DNA of 64,000 bases from Avena insularis (taxonomy: Eukaryota > Streptophyta > Magnoliopsida > Poales > Poaceae). Positions 35,680-47,063 of the stretch are shown here, one piece after another (the first letter of the stretch is position 1; every line of letters begins with the position of its first letter). The DNA lies in assembly GCA_023614405.1 (NCBI GenBank), contig CM042697.1, positions 187,859,189-187,923,188 on the forward strand. Direction: 5' to 3'. Both the position numbers and the translations under genes were made by a program. A model generated the notes under the pieces. That model saw only the letters and a list, made by a program, of their open reading frames with translations, ran no database searches and was not told the origin of the DNA.

Positions 35680-36659
35680 TGATGCGTGCACCCAATGTTG
35701 ACATGGGACACTTTGTTGGAACCCCAAGAGCAAGGTGTGATGAGCACATCAGCAAGTCTCCCTCAGTAGAGACCGAGGTTATTGAACCAGAAGGAGGAAG
35801 GAAACGTCACACATGTGTTGTAAACAATGTGGAGACCTGCACAACACAAACTCAAGACTTTGTCCCAATGAATCAGTGAGGTTGTCAAGCTCACCGATTT
35901 GCTGTAACAAAGGATTAACTGTATGGTGTGGAAGGTAAGGGTGGTTTGCAGCAAGTAAACAGTAACAGTGGAAGATTTATCAATGGTAAAGATTGGACCG
36001 GGGTCTATAGTTCACTAGAGGTGCTCTCCTTAGATAAACAACATGGCATGAAGGGTAAACAAATTATAGCAGGGAAATTGGCAGGAACTGAGCAAGGCAT
36101 AACAATGCAATACTAGTCAGAAAGATTCTATGATGATCGCAAAAAAAGAAAGATCCTATGATATTCGATTGGGCGATACAACAATATACATAGAACGCCA
36201 TCCAACTGCATCTATGACTAGAAGTCCACCTTCAGGTTATCATTCGAACCCCCTCCAGTATTAAGTTGCAAGCAACAGACAACTGCTTTAAGCAAAGTGT
36301 GTAAGGTAAAAAATCCACTTGTTCCATGAACAAGAGACCGTTGTTTTCTCCCTAGTGGCAACAACACATCTACAACCGAAGAGATTTCTATCACTTCCCT
36401 TGGAAACTAGAGGCAAGAACCCACTATCGAGCATAAATACCCCTCTTGGAGTCACTAGCAACTACTCAGCCAAGATAGCTACTAACAACGGAGAGCATGC
36501 AAGATCACAAACAACACAGACATGATAGAATCATAAAGACAAAACCATTAACCAAACTGACATAATAATCTCAATATCCATCGGATCCCCGCAAACACAA
36601 CATGCATGATTACAAATAGATTAGATCTTGATCATGAACGGAGCTCACAAGATCTATAC
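35680..36659 (-). mobile_element. Gypsy-B 5' LTR, inner part
   Basis: Matches 19841-20782. It contains a small local duplication of AGAAAGAT near 36120-36150. It is cut at 36659 by Gypsy-C (duplication TATAC, 36655-36659). Confidence 0.93.
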
Positions 36660-36941
36660 TGATACACCCAATTTGCATCACCATTCTATATCATAATATA
36701 CCTCTATTCATTGATATTTGTCTTATTATGAGGTATTACTTATGGATTTTCATCTGTTTATGCATGTTGGATGATTCTTGGAGGATGAACTGTTGGAGAC
36801 GGGATTCTAATGGAAAAGAAGGTGTTTTGATGCAATTTCGCGAAGATCAGAAAAATACCAGAAAAATATGGGAAATATTATCTTTCCAGAAGATTGAGGA
36901 AGCCAGAAGGAGGGATGAAGAAGGGCCGCAGGGGGCCCACA
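36660..36941 (+). mobile_element. Gypsy-C 5' LTR, first part
   Basis: Matches 47078-47360 of the 3' LTR. It is cut after CCACA (36937-36941). Confidence 0.93.
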
Positions 36942-38232
36942 TGAAGGGATACGAGTAGGCTACACTAGCGCAAATCAAAATTTTCTACCACGTAAACCAG
37001 GATTACTGTTGTCATAGATCACGGGATCACCACTAGATGCGCAGTTGCGGAACTTGATGAAGCGCGTCGAGGCAGTGCAGACGATCTACGTCTCCTCCTC
37101 GTTCTTGTCCCACGAGCAGATCCCCTTGCGCGGCTCGTCCAAGTGCTACAGATTCAGCGCCTCCTAGGTATCCACACGTATAGGGTGGAAGCGTCAGACG
37201 CCGGACTGCTAGGTCCGTGCGCGCGACACAGGTGTGAGGAGTGGCGGCTGGGTGGAATGGTCTAACCCTGGTCAGCACGCCCACCCTCTCTTATATAGGC
37301 GTCCCTCGTGGGCTTCTACATTAGCAGCCCATTAGTAGCCTATGCCTGGTCTAATTCGGATCCAATCCTCATTAGGCTTCCAGCCCCTTAAGTGTGTGAC
37401 CCTATAGGTTCATATACGTATAGACATGACACGAATACACTTATTCTGTCAATAGTTGGTAGCAGCCTCTAGCAAGACGTGCCAACTACTAAACGCATAC
37501 AAAGATCATATCGGACGAACCATCACAAGGTTTAGTACATGTCTTTCCCTTTGCCTCACGATATTTGGTCTAGCTCCAAGCTGACCTCCCTTTCTCGATA
37601 CTGTGATTCAGAACCCCTTTACTAGGTTAACTCTTAACCATATGTAGCACGGCCATGAATTTATGGATCCGATCACTCGAGGGGCCCAGAGATATCTCTC
37701 TCAAGTATAGAAGGGCAAATCCCATCTTGATTGACCATGCCTTGCAGCATGCTTAAGGACAAACCCTAAATATACCTTTATAACTACCCAGTTACGGAGT
37801 AGCGTCTAATAGCCCCAAAGTAGGTCGATCCACATCTCAAGTACATGCGACAATCTCAGGTCTAAGGACAAAACATACACGATGTGTAGAGAGAGATGCA
37901 ACTAATTGCCAGTCTCAAGTTGGGTCAGTCCAACCCCATGTTCATAACATGTGTCCACATCATTGGTTTGACATCTCCATGTCTATGACTTGCGAAACAT
38001 AGTCATCAACCAATCGATGTGCTAGTCTAATATTCACGTGTGTACTCACATGAACTCTGACTAGGGACAACTATTAGATTACCATACAAGTATAGAGTTT
38101 CACAAACAATTCACATAATTGCCAATCAATACAAGTTGCCTGATATGGATATTCAAGGAACATTACAATAACTCATGGATACATAAGAAATATAATCATC
38201 TCTATGATTGCCTCTAGGGAATATTTCCTTCA
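36942..38232 (-). mobile_element. Copia-type solo LTR
   Basis: On the minus strand it begins TGAAGGAAATATTCCCTAGA, similar to but distinct from Copia-K, and ends TATCCCTTCA. The duplication CCACA flanks it (36937-36941, 38233-38237). One LTR and no interior mean LTR-LTR recombination. The minus-strand TATA box is at 37290-37299. No gene is inside. Confidence 0.92.
37290..37299 (-). promoter_or_regulatory. TATA box of the copia solo LTR
   Basis: Reads CCTATATAAG on the minus strand, within CGCCTATATAAGAGAGG. Confidence 0.75.
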
Positions 38233-38237
38233 CCACA

Positions 38238-39454
38238 CCCCCTAGGCGCGGGCCCACCCTAGTCCGCGCCTAGGGTAGGTGTGGCCCACCTGCCCGGCTC
38301 CCGACTCCGGCCCTTCGCCTATATCTTCCCCACGAAACCATAAGGCCAGGGGAGCGACCACAAATAGATTTCTGCCACCTCTAGGGGGCGGAAAACACCG
38401 AGAGAGAAAGATCTCTCCGGCAGACATATTTCTGCCAGGGGAATTCCTTCCCATAGAGGGGAGATCGTCGCCATCAACACCATCGCCAAGCTAGGCTTCA
38501 TCGGGATCATCATCATCCACACCATCATCTCCACCATCACCATCATCACCACTCCGTCCCGCTGTAACAATTGTGTTGGATATTGCTTTAGTTCTTAGGG
38601 GGAACTTTCTCGGTGTTGATTACTATTGTAGTTGATGCTTGTGAGTGGAACCATTGGATTACTGTTTATGTTCAGATTGTTGTCCATTATCATATCATCT
38701 TTGATCTTGATCCATATGATGTCTTCTGAGTAGTTCGTTTAGTTCTTGAGGAAATGGGAGAAGTCATGTTGTTATTAGTGGATCTGTGTTAAGTTATTAT
38801 TCAATGGTTAGTATTTAAGTTGTGGTGCTATTCTTCTAGTGGTGTCATGTGAATGTCGACTACATGATACTTCACCATTTATGGGCCTAGGGGAATGCAT
38901 TGTGTATTTGGCTACTAATTGTGGGGTTGCCGGAGTGACAGAAACCTGAACCCCCGTTAGGACACCTTGGCACAAGGGAGTGCAGGATCTCAGATTTTAA
39001 GGCTGTGGTTAGATTTATATCTTAATTACTTTCCTGTAGTTATGGATGCTTGCAGGGGGTTTAAACACAAGTATGTATTAGTCCAAGTAAGGTCGGTACA
39101 TTAACAAAGGTTCACCCACACAACACTTACAACACCGAAGAAGAGTACTCAGCTATTTGAAGCAAAAGCACTTGACAGAATTCCCATGTGTCCTCGAGAA
39201 CGTTTGGTCCTTATAAGTATTTCCACCAGCTTGTCCTTTGATAAGAAAGGATTGGGACACTTGCTGCGTTTGTTCTTTGTTACTTGCACTTTGCTTTGTT
39301 GCTTTATCAGAAAACCACTAAAAATTCGTTTGCTAAGTATTCACAGGGATTTCCTGCTCCATACCACTGTTCAACACCTTCTGCTCCTCGTTGGGATCGA
39401 CACTCCTATTTATCGGAAGTACTACGATACACCGCCTATACTTGTGGGTCATTA
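38238..39454 (+). mobile_element. Gypsy-C 5' LTR, second part
   Basis: Matches 47361-48605. It contains a TATA-like CCTATATCTT at 38318-38327 and a CAT/CAC-rich stretch near 38505-38550, which is a longer pure ATC run in the other LTR. Confidence 0.93.
38318..38327 (+). promoter_or_regulatory. TATA-like box of Gypsy-C 5' LTR
   Basis: CCTATATCTT after CCTTCG. The spacing to the GC-rich segment is the same as in Gypsy-A, -B and -D. The 3' LTR copy is at 47441-47450. Confidence 0.55.
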
Positions 39455-39465
39455 AGACTATTTTC

Positions 39466-39483
39466 TGGCGCCGTTTCCGGGGA
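39466..39483 (+). other. Primer binding site of Gypsy-C (tRNA-Asp)
   Basis: TGGCGCCGTTTCCGGGGA, one base different from the Gypsy-B site, 11 bases after the LTR. Confidence 0.92.
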
Positions 39484-39689
39484 GTGAAGAGCTATTGAAG
39501 AGTGGAACTGATAAAGTAAACTTCTACTATGAGTATTTCTTTTGTTGCTGCTTATTACTTTATTTCCAATATGGATAACCACTTGGTTTTCTATTTGGGA
39601 AAACTACTACCACTGCTAGGGTAGTAGATGAACCACCACCTATTGAGATAGATCCTTTTAAGATACGTACAAGTATTATTGATCGTGTT

Positions 39690-40712
39690 ATGGATAATTA
39701 TTATTTTGGGGATGGAACTGTCCACCCTGGTGATCATTTGCTTTTTATCCATGAATTATGCGGATTGTTGAAGTGTGCAGGTATCACAACTGAACAGGTG
39801 AAGAAGAAGCTACTATCCATATCCTTGAAAGGGAGAGCTGAAGAATGGTATAAGCTGCTGAAGAATGGACAATCCATGGAAGGGGAGGAGATGACATCTC
39901 TCTTTTATTCTAAATTCTATCCTCCCAGTGAGATTCATAAGGATAGAAATCTAATATATAACTTTTGGCCTCGTGATGGAGAGAGTACAACTCAAGCTTG
40001 GGGGAGATTGAAGTTACTAATGCTTAAATGTCCTATTACTGAACTCCCTAACAATATTATTATCAATAACTTTTATGCTAGGCTTTCTCTTCATGAGAAA
40101 GATTTACTAGATGCTTATTGTGCTGGATCATTCACACGTATGAAGGAAGAAGCTAAATGGGATCTACTAGACCGTATTCAAGAGAACACTGAAGCTTGGG
40201 AGAATGAAAAAGGAAGAAAGTCAGGTATAAACTATGATTATGAATGCATTAAATCTTTTATGGGAACTGATGACTTCCGTGATATTAGCAATAAGTTTGG
40301 TCTTGATCCTCAAGTCCTTGCAAAATGTTTTAATGCCTTTGCCTCTTATATTAAAATTCCCAAGAAAGAGTGGGACAAGTACCATGCTCCTTATAAAGAC
40401 ATTGTCACCCATGTTCCTGCTAGTATAGAGGTTTGTACTGTTGATCCTATTTTTCCTGAACCTTATGTGGAGAAAATCCCTTTTCCTGCTAAGGTAAGGG
40501 AACATTCTATCATAGCCAATGTGGTTAGCAAAAGTGCAAACAAAACTGTGGAGCCTAATGAGCTCATTGATATTGAGCCTGTGGTAGCTATTGTGAAAGA
40601 TCTTGTCTCTAGAAATATAGAGGATGAGCATATTATCTTCTGTGGAGACGCTACTAATATTGTTTCTCATCCTAAAAAGGCTAGAAAAGCTAGTCCCTGT
40701 GCTTTCTGTTAG
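39690..40712 (+). CDS. Gypsy-C gag (capsid) region
   Basis: An open frame of 340 codons with the plant retrotransposon gag pattern: HELCGLLKCAGIT early, SLKGRAEEWYKLL near residues 46-60, then FYSKFYPP and WGRLKLLMLKCP. It forms the particle core. In-frame coding signal continues upstream to about 39615 (DEPPPIEIDPF), so the ATG at 39690 is internal. The true N terminus is probably lost to a small indel between 39572 and 39615. The frame ends in a stop just where protease should begin, and the following protease is in another frame. No zinc knuckle was seen. Confidence 0.85.
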   Translation: MDNYYFGDGTVHPGDHLLFIHELCGLLKCAGITTEQVKKKLLSISLKGRAEEWYKLLKNGQSMEGEEMTSLFYSKFYPPSEIHKDRNLIYNFWPRDGESTTQAWGRLKLLMLKCPITELPNNIIINNFYARLSLHEKDLLDAYCAGSFTRMKEEAKWDLLDRIQENTEAWENEKGRKSGINYDYECIKSFMGTDDFRDISNKFGLDPQVLAKCFNAFASYIKIPKKEWDKYHAPYKDIVTHVPASIEVCTVDPIFPEPYVEKIPFPAKVREHSIIANVVSKSANKTVEPNELIDIEPVVAIVKDLVSRNIEDEHIIFCGDATNIVSHPKKARKASPCAFC

Positions 40713-41216
40713 AATTTGTAATCATAGCTATTATGGTTTATGTGATATTGGTGCTAGTTCTAGTGCTATTCCTTATGAGCTTTACAGGGAAATTATGCAT
40801 GAAATTGGTCCTTGTGAGCTTGAGGACATTGATGTGGTTATTCACCTTGCCAAGTTTTCCCCATTGGCATTGTAAGAGACGTGGAGGTCCTTTGTGGTAA
40901 GATTAAATATCCTACTGATTTTCTAGTACTTGCTAAAGAAGCTAGTAAAACCTATCCTATTATCTTTGGTAGACCCTTCCTGAATACTTGTTGGGCTATT
41001 ATAGATTGTAGGAAGGAAAAAGTTTTGACTAAGTTTGATGGAAAGTCTTATGAGTTTAATTTTTTCAAATTTGTAAAAACTCCTTATGAAAATGAACTGC
41101 CTAATGATGATTTCAGGGTTGAACAACTTTCTGCTATTCTCTTTCTCCTAACAATGCCTTGCAGCAGTTTATGGAAGATACCCGAAAGAGATGTCTTCAT
41201 GAAGGAAAGAAATTAG
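40690..41216 (+). pseudogene. Gypsy-C protease, frameshifted
   Basis: The protease starts in the frame of 40624-40875 with LCDIGASSSAIP, the retropepsin active-site strand (Asp-Ile-Gly-Ala). A shift near 40860 moves the rest to the frame of 40881-41216 (VEVLCGKIKYPTDFLVL, IIFGRPFLNTCWAIID). A stop at 41214-41216 separates it from RT, though the same frame continues beyond. Confidence 0.85.
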
Positions 41217-42870
41217 ATTGACGAGGTTTTCCTTCGTCATGCTGAGTTACTTAAGCATAATCTACCAATGGAAGATTTGGGTACCACACTACCACCTAAA
41301 GAGGACCCTGTCTTCGAATTAAAACCTTTACCTAATGATCTTAAATATGCTTATCTTGACAATAAGAAAGTGTATCCTGTTATTATTAGTTCTAAACTTT
41401 CAGAAAAGGAAGAAGAAAGGTTATTGGAAGTATTGAAGAAACACCGAGGAGCTATGGGTTATACTCTTGATGATTTAAAAGGAATTTATCCTACTATATG
41501 TCAGCATGCTATCAATATTGAGCCTGATGCAAACCTAGTTGTTGAGCACCAACGCCGTCTAAATCCTAAGATGAAGGATGTGGTAAGAAATGAGGTATTA
41601 AAACTCCTTGATGCTGGTATTATTTATCCTATTGGTAACAGTCAATGGGTTAGCCCTGTTCATTGTGTTCCCAAGAAAGGGGGAATAACTGTTGTGCCTA
41701 ATGAAGATAATGAGATTATACCCCAAAGAGTAGTGGTTGGGTATAGAATGTGCATTGATTTTAGAAAGATTAATAAAATTACTAAGAAATATCATTATCC
41801 TTTGACCTTTATTGATCAAGTTCTTGAGATGTTGTCCAAAAAGACTCACTTTTGCTTTCTTGATGGTTATTCTGGGTTTTCTCAAATTGATGTGAAAACA
41901 CAAGACCAAGAGACAACTACTTTCACCTGTCCTTATGGTACTTATGCTTATAGGCGTATGCCTTTTGGGTTATGTAATGCTCTTGCTACCTTTCAGAGAT
42001 GTATGTCTGCTATCTTTCATGGTTTTTGTGAATAAATTGTGGAGGTTTTCATGGGCGATTTTTCTGTCTATGGAACTTCTTTTGATAACTGTTTGCACAA
42101 CCTTGATAAAGTTTTGCAGAGATGTGAAGAAACCAACTTTGTTCTTAATTGGGAGAGATGCCATTTCATGGTTAATGAAGGGATTGTTCTTGGACACAAG
42201 ATCTCTGAAAGAGGCATTGAAGTTGACAGAGCCAAAATTGAAGCAATTGAGAAGATGTCTTGTCCTAGAGATATCAAAGGTATTCGTAGTATCCTTGGTC
42301 ATGCTGGTTTCTATAGGAGGTTTATTAAAGATTTCTCCAAAATTTCAAAGCCCCTTACTAATCTTCTACAAAACGATGTACCTTTTGTTTTTTTATGATG
42401 ATTGTAAGGAAGCTTTTGAAACTTTGAAGAAAGATTTGACAACTGCTCCTATTGTTCAACCACCTGATTGGAGTTTACCTTTTGAAATTATGTGTGATTC
42501 TAGTGATTTTGCTGTTGGTGCTGTCCTTGGGCAACGTGTTGACAAGAAGTTGAATGTTATTCATTATGCTAGCAAGACTCTAGATGCTTCTCAAAAGAAC
42601 TATGCTACTACTGAAAAAGAGTTCTTAGCTGTAATATTTGCTTGTGATAAGTTTAGACCTTATATTGTTGATTCAAAGGTTACTATTCATACTGATCATG
42701 CTGCTATCAAGTACCTTATGACAAAGAAGGACGCTAAGCCTAGACTTATCAGGTGGGTTTTGCTTTTACAAGAGTTTGATCTGCATATTGTAGATAGGAA
42801 AGGTGCTGAAAATCCTGTTGCTGACAATTTATCTCATTTGGAAAACATTTCTTTTGACCCATTGCCTGTT
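41217..42870 (+). pseudogene. Gypsy-C reverse transcriptase and RNase H, broken
   Basis: RT fingers and palm are clear: [71 protein letters not shown] stop follows FHGFCE (about 42033). The active-site motif then reads FMGDF instead of Phe-Met-Asp-Asp, so one catalytic Asp is gone. Thumb and connection run to 42398. A T-run near 42386-42393 shifts the frame. RNase H follows with [30 protein letters not shown] and [11 protein letters not shown], so its acidic residues appear present. The enzyme cannot be made as one protein. Confidence 0.92.
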
Positions 42871-44268
42871 AATGATATTTTTCCAAATGAGCAGTTGGCT
42901 GGGATAAGGGTAAGTCCACATGAGAGTCCTTGGTATGCTGATTATGCTAACTTTATTGTTTCCAAGTATTTGCCTCCAACCTTTACAGCTCAGCAGAGAA
43001 GGAAATTCTTTTATGATCTATTAAGGCATTACTTTTGGGATGACCCACACTTATATAAAGAAGGAGTAGATGGCATTATGCTAAGATGTGTTCCAGAATT
43101 TGAACAACAAGAGATATTGAGAAAATGTCATGGCAGTGCTTATGGAGGACATCATGCAGGGGATAGGACTGCACAGAATGTTTTACAATCTGGATTCTAT
43201 TGTCCTCCATTTTCAAAGATGCAAGGAAGTTTGTCTTATCATGTGATGAATGTCAACGAGTAGGTAAAATTTCTAGACGTAATGAAATGCCTATGAATTA
43301 TTCTCTTGTCATTGAACCTTTTGATTGTTGGGGATTCGACTTTATGGGACCTTTTCCCCCTTCAAAAGGGTACACTCATATTCTTATTGCCATCGACTAT
43401 TTTACAAAGTGGGTAGAAGCCATACCTACAAATAGTGCTGATGGAAAGACTTCTTTGAAAATGCTTAAGGATGTCATTTTTCCTAGGTTCGGTGTGCCCA
43501 GATATCTCATGACTGATGGAGGATCTCATTTTATTCATGGGGGTTTTAGAAAAACTTTTGCTAAGTACGATGTAAACCATATAATTGCTTAAGCTTGTCA
43601 CCCCTAAACCAGTGGGCAAGTAGAACTTTCCAATAGGGAAATTAAATCTATCTTGCAGAAGACTGTCAATAGATCTAGGAAAAATTGGGCTAAAAGTTGA
43701 ATGACACTTTGTGGGCTTATAGAACTGCTTATAAAAATCCTATGGGGATGTCTCCTTACAAAATGGTTTATGGGAAATCTTGTCACTTGCCTTTAGAATT
43801 AGAACACAAAGCTTATTGGGTAGTGAAAGAGTTGAATAGAGATTTTAGACTTGCACGTGAGAAAGGACTGCTCGACTTAAGTAATCTAGATGAGTGGAGA
43901 GGTGAAGCTTATGAAAATGTTAGGTTTTTTAAAGAAAAAGTAAAAAATGGCACGATAGGAGAATTATCAAAAGGGAGTTCCATGTTGGTGAGAAAGTTCT
44001 TTTGTATAGGTCTCATCTCAGATTTTTTGCAGGGAAACTACTCTCAAAATGGGAAGGACCTTTTGTTATCAAGGAAGTTTATCGTTCAGGTGCCATCAAA
44101 ATTACTTCTCTAAAGGATGACACAACACAGGTGGTGAATGGACAAAGACTAAAACATTATATTTCTGGATATTCTTATAATGAAGATGTGGATGTTATTC
44201 AAATGGTGACTCCAGAAGAATTTATCAGAAGCCAAACACCAGAAACTGTAGAGTTCGTTTTTGACTAG
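42871..44268 (+). pseudogene. Gypsy-C integrase, broken
   Basis: The zinc-binding N-terminal part has its His pair ([13 protein letters not shown]) in one frame and its Cys pair (SCDECQ) in another, with a shift near 43215. The catalytic core has the first Asp in WGFDFMGP and the second in LMTDGG. Stops at about 43590 precede the third motif, where Glu is still visible in GQVELSNREIK (about 43615-43650). The C-terminal part (MGMSPYKMVYGKSCHLP; SHLRFFAGKLLSKWEGPFVI) lies in two overlapping frames, 43697-44113 and 44002-44268. There is no chromodomain, as expected for the Athila group. Confidence 0.9.
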
Positions 44269-44329
44269 GTAAAAGTGGTGAAAACAGAAGGTTTGTGAAA
44301 CCCCAATCTTTTTATATTTTTGATGTTTT

Positions 44330-44607
44330 TAATACATAAGGGAAGTTACGAGACGGAACAGAAGATGAAACGGAGTCCGGGGTGGGCAAACCCACCCCAG
44401 GCGTGGGCCCCTACCTGGCCGCGCCTGGAGGGGGTGTGCCACCCCCGAACTCCGTCTCCGCCTCGTTTCCGTGTCAGAACCTTCCTTATGCATTGAAACT
44501 TCATAATATATAACCCCCCGGATTCCCCGAGGTTCTTGCATCGAGTTCTCGTCGTGTTTTTGTTTCAATCTGTTTCTGTGTGGCAAGTTCTCAGTTTTAG
44601 AGCTACA
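44330..44607 (+). promoter_or_regulatory. LTR-like module before the third ORF of Gypsy-C
   Basis: TACGAGACGGA (44346-44356), then a GC-rich run of GGTGGGC and GGGTGTGCCACCC words, then a TATA-like TAATATATAA (44504-44513), then a leader of about 90 bases before the ATG at 44608. The order and wording resemble the U3-to-R part of Gypsy LTRs in this window; TACGAGACGGA is also in the Gypsy-D LTR at 54521-54531. An internal promoter is inferred. Confidence 0.5.
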
Positions 44608-45108
44608 ATGTCTTCCTCTAGATCACCCATGGAGTATTCCTCTGCGGATGTCCTCAACCCATACATGTATGAGTTGAAGATCCATCCCAAGGAGCTGATT
44701 CTCAAAGATGGGATGGTATAGATGAAAGAAGTTCAAGGCCCAAAGGGAGAAGTAAGTCTAGAAGGTAGGATGGAAGCATTGGAGCAGGAGGTTTTCAGGT
44801 ACAAGAAGATGGCGGAACGCGAAGTGGATGTTATTCACAAGGTAAGTTCAGAACTCATCGCCAAGCACGAGGAGGAGGTGGCTGATCTTCGAGAAGAAAT
44901 CTTCTCGCTCCGTCAGACCAAAAACCAATTACAAGCATATCTCTACGACATACAAAATCAAAACTCTAAGTATGAGGCCAGATTTGATCGCATAAGCTCT
45001 GCTTCTAGTTTCAGGATTGCAGAGACGAGGACATCCTTTTTGGATGGGGAACCTTTTCCTTGGAAGTTTTATGATGACAAGAGAACACCACCACCACCTA
45101 AGGAGTAA
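44608..45108 (+). CDS. Gypsy-C third ORF, coiled-coil protein with an in-frame stop
   Basis: ATG at 44608 opens 37 codons (MSSSRSPMEYSSADV) to a TAG at 44719-44721. The next codon is ATG and the same frame then runs 128 codons to 45108. The second part is heptad-like and charged (EALEQEVFRYKKMAE, EEEVADLREEIFSLRQTKNQL), so a coiled coil of some 70 residues is likely. The end is proline-rich (RTPPPPKE). It occupies the place of the env-like or accessory ORF of Athila elements, but has no signal peptide or membrane segment. Function is not known. The stop may be a mutation of one codon, or the second ATG may be used. Confidence 0.6.
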
Positions 45109-45144
45109 TTCATCATCAGGTTTGGCATCCCCTTGGCTTGTTCC

Positions 45145-45158
45145 AAGCTTGGGGGAGT
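45145..45158 (+). other. Internal polypurine tract of Gypsy-C
   Basis: AAGCTTGGGGGAGT, identical over all 14 bases to the 3' polypurine tract at 47064-47077. It lies 36 bases after the third ORF's stop and 1.9 kb before the 3' LTR. Confidence 0.85.
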
Positions 45159-47038
45159 GCCGCGGTATCACCACCATTATCTTTTATCTTTAACCTTTTT
45201 AGTGGATTCATCTCTTTGGTAGAGGAGTTATCTTATAGTTTGGTTTGCATGTGGAAGTATCTCTCCTTTAGTTGATTATCTATGTATCTCTTGGTGTGAT
45301 TGCCTTTATTGGAATATTAATGAGAAGTCTCACCTTTTACTTTTTTGCACTTCTTATTTCTAGTTTGCAATCTCTATTATGTGATGGATCTTATTGATCA
45401 GTATTGGCACCACTTTGGGATCATCAAGTGGATCTAAATTGGTTTTGGCAAACCAAGTTCTGGTCAGTAGCAATACTTTTTGAGGTTTGAAAGAAAAAGA
45501 GAAAAGCTTACAGGTATTTTGTATTATTTGTTTTCTTTCTTGTTGGCTCATAAGCTTAGTATTCTTTATTTAAGATCTTTTGTATCTTCAACTAAGATTA
45601 CTTGTTTGGCTTTATTACTTGTATGTTTGCTTGTTTCTTTCAACTCTCTTGCTTGCTACCCAGCCTTGCTAGCCAAAAAACTATTTTGAGAAGGCATACT
45701 TCTCATGTTTCCAATTCCCTTTGAACCAAACCCTTTCCCATTTGTGTCCACCATATCAACCTAGTAGAATTATTGCTATTCCAACCAAATTCTCAAGATT
45801 CATCTATCTTTTGAATTAAAAAGTATTTTGTTATGTGAAAACTAGTTAGTAAATCTCTCACGAACTTGATGGCACACCTTATTTTCTTGCCCCTAATAGA
45901 CTTGAACCATTGTGCCATCGAAGTTGTATACTCTTGCATCTATACGTTGGAATTAGCAGAACCGTGCTTTCATGGGGAACTTTTTCAACATTGCACTTGT
46001 ACTTTGTACTCAGTTGATATCATTCTCTTTTGTCTATGGATGTCAACGGTGTGAAATAAAGAGGGAACTTGTAAGTCCATGGAGTCTGTATTTTGTGTTA
46101 GAGAAACGCCTAGGCTGCTAGCCTAAGCCATGCCTAATCATGGTGGAAACTTGCAACATCACCATAGTGAGCTATCTATGAAGCATCCTCAATAAAAAGC
46201 TATGCATATAGTAAATAAAAAGATCGGTGAGATGCTCATTGTGTGCTTGCCTTGTCATTTTGGTTATGGGAAAGCTCCTGTACCATGTGCAAGGGGTACC
46301 CCGTTGGCGGTTCTCTATGATACGCATGTACTTACAATGACAAGAACTTACTGGTGACCAAAGTTGAGTAGCATGAGGAGTGGCCCTCATATTCAAGGGA
46401 CATGAGATTGCCAACTTATATTTCGTCAAGCATATACTCCATCTTTGTGCGTTTAACCTTAATAATCTCAAGATGCCTATGATAGGGGTAATGAGGGCTC
46501 AAAGCTAGTAAGTACCATAATCTTTTGGAAGCTCTTTATGACTTGTAATCCATGCTACCCTCTATGAAGGGACCTTTCTCATAGTACCAGGTTGAGTCAG
46601 TAAACCTACTTCCTCTCTATCTCCAGCAAGCATTTGACTTGTTGTGTTGCAAGCATTCATATGGTGATTTATTCAATCATGTTCTTTATCTTCCTTGTTT
46701 GCACAATATCTTATCTATTGAGTATTACTTTGAAATCCTTCACTTGTGAAAAACCTTTTTGAGCAAAGAGTGCTCCTGTTGTAAAACTTCTACAAAAAGC
46801 TTTTTGTGAAACTGTTTGCCAGGTGTTCTCTGATCAAGAACAAGTTTGCCAATTCCAATTATGATTTATCTTTATGCATCTCTATTGTGAATGTTGTACT
46901 TGGTTGCAAGCTAAGTTATATAATGGTGAGTTTCCTTCTTCTATGAGTTGTATAATGTTAAGTGTGATGCTTCTTGTTCGTATTCTTTTATCGACACTTC
47001 ACTCCATAAACCCGTGGACATGTTTACTGAGATTAGTT
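45159..47038 (+). mobile_element. Gypsy-C 3' untranslated region
   Basis: No gene. About 45866-46510 is the shared block, aligning in reverse with Gypsy-B 33110-32470. It contains the palindrome GGGGTACCCC (46293-46302) and the readable peptide YTLELAEPCFHGELFQH. The flanks are T-rich. Confidence 0.8.
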
Positions 47039-47058
47039 TTCGCTTGGGGACAAGCGAA
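47039..47058 (+). other. Stem-loop 19 nt from the LTR, Gypsy-C
   Basis: TTCGCTTG, loop GGGA, CAAGCGAA: a perfect 8-bp stem. It ends exactly 19 nt before the LTR start at 47078. Confidence 0.92.
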
Positions 47059-47063
47059 GATCT

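Noticed and set aside
41935..42390. N-terminal part of the 442-codon frame in Gypsy-C (Leu/Val-rich, membrane-like)
   Set aside because: It is the wrong frame of RT. Only its part after about 42395 (RNase H) is in the true frame.
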